Source: an archaeon
GTDB lineage: Archaea; Thermoproteota; Nitrososphaeria; Nitrososphaerales; CADDZS01
Length of the DNA: 10,818 bases
Assembly: GCA_021806865.1 (NCBI GenBank)
Contig: JAKAPU010000087.1
Coordinates: 1 to 10,818, forward strand
Direction of reading: 5' to 3'
Shown: positions 7,029 through 10,818 of the stretch, piece after piece
How the letters are laid out: each line of letters starts with the position of its first letter
How positions within the stretch are numbered: the stretch's first letter is position 1
Made by a program: the position numbers and the translations under genes
The notes under the pieces: model-generated
Databases searched by the model: none
What the model saw: only the letters and a program-made list of their open reading frames with translations
What the model was told of the DNA's origin: nothing

Positions 7029-7250
7029 TTGCGAATCTCCATTCACGTGACACCCAACGCAAAGCAAGCGAGTGTTGCCCGCGTCGGAGAGTCAAGCTAC
7101 GAGGTGAGAGTGGACGAGAGGGCCGAGCAAGGTAAAGCAAACAGAAGGCTCATTGAGATTCTATCTGATTATTTCAAAGTCAGCAAGTCAAAGATCAAGA
7201 TAATTCGAGGGGCAAATTCAAGAGATAAGCTGGTCGAGGTTGAACTCTGA
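7029..7250 (+). CDS. DUF167 (YggU) family protein
   Basis: This 73-residue protein belongs to the widespread DUF167/YggU family, a small alpha/beta fold with no agreed biochemical role. Diagnostic features are the N-terminal strand ISIHVTPNAKQ, the central GKANRRLIEILSDYF, and the C-terminal KVSKSKIKIIRG-x-NSRDKLVEV. Length is normal for archaeal members. The start is TTG at 7029, giving LRISIHV; the ATG at 7018 is out of frame and opens only 10 codons. A TTCTTAACGTA stretch at 6992-7002 could be its promoter, with a leader of a few bases. It is the last clearly conserved gene before the accessory part of the window. Confidence 0.9.
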   Translation: MRISIHVTPNAKQASVARVGESSYEVRVDERAEQGKANRRLIEILSDYFKVSKSKIKIIRGANSRDKLVEVEL

Positions 7251-7277
7251 TCAGGCGAACGTCGTTGAGGTTATCCT

Positions 7278-7295
7278 AGTTACTGAACGGTAACT
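7278..7295. promoter_or_regulatory. Palindromic operator, copy 1
   Basis: AGTTAC-TGAACG-GTAACT is a perfect 6-bp inverted repeat with a 6-base spacer, the form of a site for a dimeric winged-helix repressor. A second copy follows 55 bp away with the same arms and a spacer differing by one base (TGAATG). It lies upstream of the AT-rich stretch at 7312-7321. Confidence 0.7.
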
Positions 7296-7311
7296 GTGGA
7301 GTGCCTTACGT

Positions 7312-7321
7312 GCAATTTTTC
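7312..7321 (+). promoter_or_regulatory. TATA-like box between the two operators
   Basis: GCAATTTTTC is centred about 25 bases before the ATG at 7342, the distance expected for a leaderless archaeal transcript. It lies between the two palindromes, so occupancy of copy 2 would cover the predicted transcript start. Confidence 0.4.
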
Positions 7322-7332
7322 AGAAATTTTCC

Positions 7333-7350
7333 AGTTACTGAATGGTAACT
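7333..7350. promoter_or_regulatory. Palindromic operator, copy 2
   Basis: AGTTAC-TGAATG-GTAACT has the same arms and spacing as copy 1; here symmetry extends one base further on each side (C and G, 7332-7351). The spacer and right arm contain an ATG (7343-7345 by direct count, reading ATGGTAACT) that opens the small ORF downstream, so operator, predicted transcript start and start codon coincide. Confidence 0.7.
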
Positions 7351-7491
7351 GGGGATACAAAAACAAAAGCCATTGCTGAGGCTCCCGAAGCTGTGTCAGC
7401 TCGAGAAATCGGCATCTGTAACACTTATTCAACATTATCGAATGAACTTCGTCCAACGAGAAGATGTTCTGTGTGGAGCAATTTTGACTGA
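7342..7491 (+). CDS. Possible small ORF behind the operator pair
   Basis: An ATG at about 7342 within operator copy 2 opens about 49 codons to a TGA at 7489-7491. The product begins MVTGDTKTKAIAEAPEAVSA, followed by REIGICNTYSTLSNELR, and ends with an Arg/Cys/Trp-containing tail. The segment SAREIG...YSTLSNELR has the spacing of a helix-turn-helix, so this could be the stump of an autoregulated DNA-binding protein, cut short by a frameshift or deletion. That is inference from pattern only. A TATA-like stretch 25 bases upstream would give a leaderless mRNA. No ribosome binding site is seen. It may also be chance coding, since the ORF is short. The stretch 7251-7543 holds nothing else I can support besides the two operators. 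Confidence 0.33.
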   Translation: MVTGDTKTKAIAEAPEAVSAREIGICNTYSTLSNELRPTRRCSVWSNFD

Positions 7492-7543
7492 GCATCTGCG
7501 ATGGCTATTATCAAATAAGACAATGAGAGCTTCCGAGTCTCTC

Positions 7544-8236
7544 CTACCCTGCCTCTTCGGCTCCCGGAATCTCTTTCTTGGTTTCGAAAAGATCAAGGAA
7601 AGACTGTCCCAACTGAGTCACGCTATATGTCGGTGTGTGGGTCCACAGCTGCTTCTTTCGCTCCATCCAACCGAGCTCGTCGCAGAGCAGTTTGAGGTAA
7701 GCCACTAGGTTCTTCCTGTTACTGGCTCCCTCTGCGATCTCAGCCAAATCAGAGAAACTGAAAAATCCGAGCTTTGCGTTCTCCAAAATGGATTTGATTG
7801 CATAAAGACCGGGCCTTTTCATCACCCTCTTTGAAATTGGAATCTTAGCTTCATCACTCGAAGCTTGATCAGTATCAGTCGTTGATGAAACTTCTTGAGG
7901 AAAGAGAGAGACGAAGGTCGAGCCCTTGGGTGTGAGATGGTACCAAGATTCGTACCACCTTTTGGTCTGGCTCCTGCTCATCGGATTGTACGCGCTAGAT
8001 GTTAGCTCCTCCTTCTTTTCGAGCCAACCAAGATCCTCGGTGAGAAGCTTGAGATACTCGCCCAACCTTTTCCTGTTTCTTAGCTCGGGAGTGCAAGCAG
8101 CAAGCTCTGAATACCTGGCTCTATGATTGTAACCGCTTCCTTTGTAAACGCTCTCGAGGATCCCCTTGATCACGAAAAGCGAAGGCTGCTTTGTTCCCAA
8201 GTAGTTTGCTACTTCCCGCAGTGCTCGCGAGCTCAA
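7544..8236 (-). CDS. Protein with two tandem winged-helix-like repeats
   Basis: No named family recognised. From the TTG at 8236 it has 230 residues made of two related units, about 18-113 and 142-217, joined by an acidic Ser/Thr/Asp linker. Both units open with P-x-L-(F/Y)-(V/A)-I-K-(G/S)-IL-E and share N-R-K-x-L-x-x-Y-L-K-L-L-x-x-x-L-G-W-x-E-x-K-x-x-L (15 identities over 25 positions by eye), then a Thr/Tyr-rich wing and a closing phenylalanine-rich helix. This arrangement resembles archaeal winged-helix proteins, so DNA binding, perhaps as a pseudo-dimer, is likely but inferred. The frame is open to a TTG at 8383, but the added 49 residues look non-coding; a TTG at 8200 is another choice. 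It is divergent from the zinc-protein gene. Confidence 0.75.
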   Translation of the reverse strand: MSSRALREVANYLGTKQPSLFVIKGILESVYKGSGYNHRARYSELAACTPELRNRKRLGEYLKLLTEDLGWLEKKEELTSSAYNPMSRSQTKRWYESWYHLTPKGSTFVSLFPQEVSSTTDTDQASSDEAKIPISKRVMKRPGLYAIKSILENAKLGFFSFSDLAEIAEGASNRKNLVAYLKLLCDELGWMERKKQLWTHTPTYSVTQLGQSFLDLFETKKEIPGAEEAG

Positions 8237-8371
8237 CTTGAAAAAGCTTCGCGAATCATGACCGAGATGACTATCGACAGGCTCTGCTACCTTATCGGCT
8301 GTTGACCAATGATTGTCATGCCGAGAACGAGGTAATACTACCGCAAATGATAAAACTGAATTCTTGGAACC

Positions 8372-8380
8372 TTTACACTT
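8372..8380 (+). promoter_or_regulatory. TATA-like box for the tandem zinc protein
   Basis: TTTACACTT is centred about 25 bases before the ATG at 8401, which would make that mRNA leaderless. The match to a TATA box is only fair. Confidence 0.35.
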
Positions 8381-8400
8381 CAACTAAGGTAGAAACTACG

Positions 8401-8709
8401 ATGATGAACGAAGGCTATAGGATGTGCTCAGGATGTAGTAGGGAGATTATGGTTTCATCCAGAGGCTTATTTCTACCTCATAAAGACAAAGCAAAGAAGA
8501 CTGTTTGTCCCATGTCCGGTAAAGTACCTAACTTTGACATTTGTGATTTTTGCGGAAAGAAAATTGCAAATCCAGACAACAAAACTAAGTATTGTTCGGA
8601 AGAATGTGAGAAAAAAGATTCTCGTCGTCGCTTAAGGCCTGTTAATCAAGAAATTTCTAGAAGAAGAAGTAAGTCTTTGAAATTTTCGGATCCGCTTTAC
8701 TTCAATTGA
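8401..8709 (+). CDS. Small protein with two zinc-binding modules
   Basis: From the ATG at 8401 the protein has 102 residues. Module 1 is C9-x2-C12 ... H27 ... C36-P-x-S-G, like the short CCHC ribbon with a closing C-x-G-S-G found in phage and actinobacterial proteins. Module 2 is C48-x2-C51-G-K-K-I ... Y64-C65-S-x2-C69, the pattern of archaeal DUF2116-type zinc ribbons. A basic tail (SRRRLRPVNQEISRRRSK) could bind nucleic acid. Function is unknown. The frame is open back to a TTG at 8302, but the ATG pair at 8401/8404 fits the promoter spacing. The region is noticeably AT-rich (about 39% G+C by hand count over 8401-8640), unlike the core genes to the left, which suggests transfer. Confidence 0.72.
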   Translation: MMNEGYRMCSGCSREIMVSSRGLFLPHKDKAKKTVCPMSGKVPNFDICDFCGKKIANPDNKTKYCSEECEKKDSRRRLRPVNQEISRRRSKSLKFSDPLYFN

Positions 8710-8909
8710 GGGAAATTGTTTGAAAAATGCTACCGAGCCGATTACTAATGTTTAGAATTTAATCATATTTGGCAAAGGTTGATCACCTGTAATTCGCAGC
8801 GGAAGACTAAACATATTAGGGCGTATTGGAATATTCTAGGCCCAATGGAATTTTTCTCGATCGTTGCTATTGATGATATTGGGTTATCAGCTACGGAAGG
8901 GCTCAGGGT
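8710..8909. other. AT-rich gap between the zinc protein and the transposase fragment
   Basis: Two hundred bases without a gene I can support. On the minus strand the transposase frame continues for 42 codons past its TGA, but the peptide does not resemble the missing C-terminal IS110 domain. No inverted repeat marking an IS end was found by eye. Confidence 0.5.
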
Positions 8910-9581
8910 TCATTTAATGAAGACAGTTCTGTCTGCCACGAAAGACTGCTTGTCAAAGAACTCGAGTCTATCCATCATAGTTCTGAGTACCAAATCTCTG
9001 TCATCATCGAATTTCATGAGGAGAATCGCTCTCCTTCTGGCTAGGGAGAAATTATCGCTCGTCTTTGGGAGTGACTCATTCACACCCTCTCTCTTCAGAT
9101 AGCTCAAGATCTTGCTCTTGATCCTGTTTATCTCAAGACCCAGGTTTACTCTCTGGATGAGCAGATCCCTTGCAATCTGCTCGTCCCTATCCAGCAGATG
9201 AGACTCCGGAATCATGCCGGCTTGATGGAGTTTCGCAATCTTTGGGCTATCTACACGATCATTCTTTTTCTTGCTCTTTGTAATCCACAAAAGCTGCTTT
9301 GGATGTGCTACGGTGACATCTGAATATCCTGGTGTCTTAAGCGTCCTTGAGAATGGGCAGGACATGGTCGTTGCTTCGAATGCGATCTTGGCGCATGCTG
9401 GCACTCTACTCTGGAAAAGCGAGTAGCCACTTTCGTCCATGCTAAACTGAAACTTGTCTGTTACATCCCCGATTGGAGAAATAACTGTGGTCATGCTTGT
9501 ACTGTCCCCTAAATCTACTCCAGCAACTATGCCATTTGTCATGTCTCGAAAGTTAGTCTTCCCGCTCTTCTGTCTACCCAT
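8910..9581 (-). pseudogene. IS110-family DEDD transposase, truncated after the RuvC-like half
   Basis: This is the N-terminal half of an IS110-family transposase. From the ATG at 9581 (GTG at 9590 is possible) 223 residues are encoded. The RuvC-like catalytic residues are all present: Asp23 (GVDLGD), Glu69 (FEAT), Asp108 and Asp111 (NDRVDS-x-KIAKL). The helical region with RVNLGLEINRIKSKI and a KREGV follows, as in the family, then the chain ends at FIK near LEFFDKQ, where full-length members run on to a Tnp20 domain with the catalytic serine. That domain is absent downstream, so the enzyme cannot recombine as usual. Full members are about 320-420 residues. It is most simply a deletion remnant; retention of a DEDD-only protein for another use is less likely but open. 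Confidence 0.85.
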
Positions 9582-9614
9582 TTCACTCACTACCGCTTAA
9601 TTTGTAGTGGAGTT

Positions 9615-9643
9615 GGCGACTCCGATGCTGACTTGGAGTCGCC
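9615..9643. repeat. Perfect 9-bp inverted repeat (hairpin) 5' of the transposase
   Basis: GGCGACTCC, an 11-base loop, then GGAGTCGCC. It lies 25-62 bases upstream of the transposase start, counting from either start codon. IS110-group elements encode a structured bridge RNA in the non-coding end upstream of the transposase, so this may be a remnant stem of that RNA; it is not a terminator, as both neighbouring genes point away from it. Confidence 0.6.
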
Positions 9644-9737
9644 CCATTCAAGGAGAGCAGCCCCAATGAGAAGGCGTTACAATTCAGTCGCACCAATAGC
9701 TGTTCTGCAGTCTAGTCTTAATAATCACTTTACTCAC

Positions 9738-9974
9738 ATGTACTGTGTGATTACGTTGGGGCACAGAACCATCATTACAATAATTGTTATCGCAGCTCTA
9801 TTCTTTGTCTTTCTCGTTCCTGTTCAAGCCGAAACTATTCCTGACGGATGCGTCGGTTGCTACGCACATTACTACCGATCCCTCAGTTGCCAATTTGTCC
9901 CCGTTGGAATAGCATACTGGGCAAGCGGATTGAACGAACCGGCACTAGGGTGTAGCGGGCCTATCATTCCCTGA
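9738..9974 (+). CDS. Small secreted four-cysteine peptide, hypothetical
   Basis: From the ATG at 9738 it has 78 residues. A classic signal peptide is visible: short positive start, hydrophobic core from about 11 to 28 (TIITIIVIAALFFVFLVP), and a VQA-E cleavage site at 31/32. The predicted mature part is 47 residues with four cysteines (C38, C41, C51, C72) in a Gly/Tyr/Pro-rich chain, a composition that suits disulfides outside the cell. No homologue recognised. A TATA-like TCTTAATAATC at 9716-9726 lies only about 17 bases before the ATG but about 25 before the GTG at 9747, so a leaderless start there, three codons later, is equally plausible. The upstream open frame to 9633 is not convincing and crosses the hairpin. 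Confidence 0.55.
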   Translation: MYCVITLGHRTIITIIVIAALFFVFLVPVQAETIPDGCVGCYAHYYRSLSCQFVPVGIAYWASGLNEPALGCSGPIIP

Positions 9975-10202
9975 TTCTCGAAAAGAGAAAGTGAGATCAT
10001 TAGGGAAAGGTAGGTAGCATTTGAGAAAATGCGTCTTATAAACAAAACATGTGATGGCGCGATCTGAAAATGGAAAGTTATCCTCGGGACCAAGTGATAT
10101 CAACGAAGAGTGGAATCAGCGTTTTTACATGAGGTCCACAGTCACTCATCTACTCCAAAAAGGTAGGTTGTGTCGTTCTCAGTATGACATGTAGTCGCGC
10201 TT
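9975..10202. other. Gene-poor stretch with one good TATA-like box and two overlapping micro-ORFs
   Basis: It holds TTATAAAC at 10036-10043, the best TATA match in this part of the window. Downstream are an ATG at 10054 opening 46 codons to a TAG at 10192-10194, and an ATG at 10070 opening 20 codons in another frame. The predicted transcript start near 10065 favours the second, or a non-coding transcript. Neither product is recognisable. Confidence 0.35.
10036..10043 (+). promoter_or_regulatory. TATA-like box without an assigned gene
   Basis: TTATAAAC would start a plus-strand transcript near 10065. No convincing gene follows before the convergent membrane-protein gene ends at 10203, so a small RNA or micro-protein is the only candidate product. 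Confidence 0.45.
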
Positions 10203-10460
10203 TCAACGCGATACAGTCGCACGTTGAATTTCTGGAGACGACTTTCTAAGAAGAAATGCCAATCCTGCCATGATCAATGCAACACCTACGAGATCAGCGA
10301 TGTAATCATTAGTGTACGACTCAAGACAGTCGCCGGGCCCGTTACCACAGAACGAAACCGTAAGCGCACCAAAGAAACCAAGCACGAGAGTAACCATTCC
10401 GAGGAACGACAGAATCTTCCAGATAGCACGACCTCTTGTAACTCTGCTCTCTTTGCCCAT
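10203..10460 (-). CDS. Small membrane protein with two helices and a cysteine pair, hypothetical
   Basis: The ATG at 10460 opens 85 residues. A basic start (KESRVTRGR) is followed by membrane helix 1 (about 13-37, WKILSFLGMVTLVLGFFGAL), an external loop with C38 and C45 (CGNGPGDC) that could form a disulfide, helix 2 (about 52-70, VGVALIMAGLAFLL) and a short basic tail. Both ends should be cytoplasmic by charge. No family recognised. An AT-rich TCAAATAG about 25 bases before the ATG would make the mRNA leaderless. Its neighbour is the secreted four-cysteine peptide, so both products involve the cell surface, but no functional link can be shown. Confidence 0.68.
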   Translation of the reverse strand: MGKESRVTRGRAIWKILSFLGMVTLVLGFFGALTVSFCGNGPGDCLESYTNDYIADLVGVALIMAGLAFLLRKSSPEIQRATVSR

Positions 10461-10510
10461 CAGGTTGATACAGGGTTAATTGCTATTTGAAACTTGGCAA
10501 TAGTAAGCAT

Positions 10511-10529
10511 TGTTCTGATTGTAAGAACA
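10511..10529. repeat. Short inverted repeat upstream of the small membrane protein gene
   Basis: TGTTCT, a 7-base spacer, then AGAACA. It lies about 50 bases upstream of the ATG at 10460 and 25 bases upstream of the likely TATA box, so it could be an activator or repressor site. It is short enough to be chance. Confidence 0.4.
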
Positions 10530-10652
10530 GCATAATGATCTTCGGAATGTTGCTGCGAAGGTGCATGACTATTCGAATTGGTGCCTCGGAAAACTGCTAT
10601 TCGGATTACTTGCTCTTCCTCGTTTTGCCAATCCCATTTGAAGGAGAATATG

Positions 10653-10818
10653 TTACAGCCCAGTATTCATTACCAAATCTTTGGTTTGGAATTCTTTCCC
10701 TTTTGTCATTAGCGGGAGAATCTTCAGATCGAAACCAGCCAGAGTGCTGCCGTTGGTATCAACGTATTCTTGAAAAGGAAACAACTCACAGAAGTCTTCT
10801 ATTTCACTTATGGCCGGA
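10653..10818 (-). CDS. C-terminal end of an unidentified protein, partial
   Basis: A minus-strand frame enters from the right edge and runs 54 codons to a TAA at 10653-10655. The peptide (EIEDFCELFPFQEYVDTNGS, then a segment with FDLKILPLMTKGKEF) has a protein-like mix of residues but I cannot name it. The opposite strand is also open, from an ATG at 10535 to the edge; that reading is richer in Cys, Trp, Arg and Ser and looks like an antisense shadow. The 5' part is outside the window. Confidence 0.42.
   Translation of the reverse strand, partial: PAISEIEDFCELFPFQEYVDTNGSTLAGFDLKILPLMTKGKEFQTKDLVMNTGL

Noticed and set aside
7373..7708. Plus-strand ORF of 111 codons across the operator-downstream region and the end of the tandem-repeat gene
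   Set aside because: Half of it is antisense to a better gene, and its composition (Cys, Leu, Arg, Ser) shows no domain.
8302..8400. N-terminal extension of the zinc protein from a TTG, and of the tandem-repeat protein to 8383
   Set aside because: Both extensions run through the same divergent intergenic stretch, look non-coding and cannot both be right.
8779..9102. Plus-strand ORF of 107 codons
   Set aside because: More than half is antisense to the transposase fragment and no domain is visible in the rest.
9975..9989. TTCTC...GAGAA hairpin after the secreted peptide as a terminator
   Set aside because: The stem is only five A/T-rich pairs with no T-run after it; archaeal termination does not rely on such hairpins.
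9872..10093. Minus-strand ORF of 73 codons
   Set aside because: It overlaps the secreted peptide gene antisense and has no start signal or recognisable domain.
1..10818. CRISPR array, tRNA or rRNA gene
   Set aside because: No regularly spaced repeats, no tRNA T-arm/acceptor pairing and no rRNA-like stretch were seen on reading both strands.

Overview
The window is archaeal. A glycerol-1-phosphate dehydrogenase fragment (archaeal lipid backbone), a 20S proteasome beta subunit directly followed by the KH/beta-CASP termination nuclease aCPSF1, an LSm-L37e pair, archaeal SepF, and AT-rich TATA-like boxes about 25 bp before several starts all agree. Moderate G+C, many TTG starts and the gene set fit the Nitrososphaerota (Thaumarchaeota) best, but that lineage call is inference, not proof.

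Layout. (1) 1-390: 5' part of egsA on the minus strand. (2) 562-3173: psmB and the aCPSF1 gene on the plus strand, overlapping by TTGA. (3) 3178-4076: sepF and a PUA-domain (MCT-1-like) gene on the minus strand; sepF converges on aCPSF1 with 4 bp between stops. (4) 4146-6101: plus-strand operon LSm, rpl37e, a membrane-anchored coiled-coil protein of unknown role, and rpiA; the last two again overlap by TTGA. (5) 6074-7250: an unknown gene and a three-helix membrane protein on the minus strand, then a plus-strand DUF167 protein. (6) From about 7250 the window turns accessory: paired 18-bp palindromic operators flanking a putative leaderless promoter and a 49-residue ORF, a protein made of two tandem winged-helix-like repeats, an AT-rich tandem zinc-binding protein, an IS110-type transposase cut off before its C-terminal domain with a hairpin upstream, a small secreted four-cysteine peptide, a small two-helix membrane protein, and the tail of an unidentified minus-strand ORF.

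How the genes work together. The left two thirds is core information processing: protein degradation (PsmB), RNA 3'-end formation (aCPSF1), RNA binding and translation (LSm, L37e, PUA protein), cell division (SepF), with ribose-5-phosphate supply (RpiA) and lipid stereochemistry (EgsA) beside it. Gene order psmB-aCPSF1 and LSm-L37e is conserved in archaea. The right third shows small ORFs, local AT enrichment and an insertion-sequence remnant, as expected of a genomic island or a decaying integration spot. The most unusual signals are there: the operator pair with a start codon inside one operator, and the DEDD-only transposase fragment with a hairpin 5' of it. No tRNA, rRNA or CRISPR array was seen.
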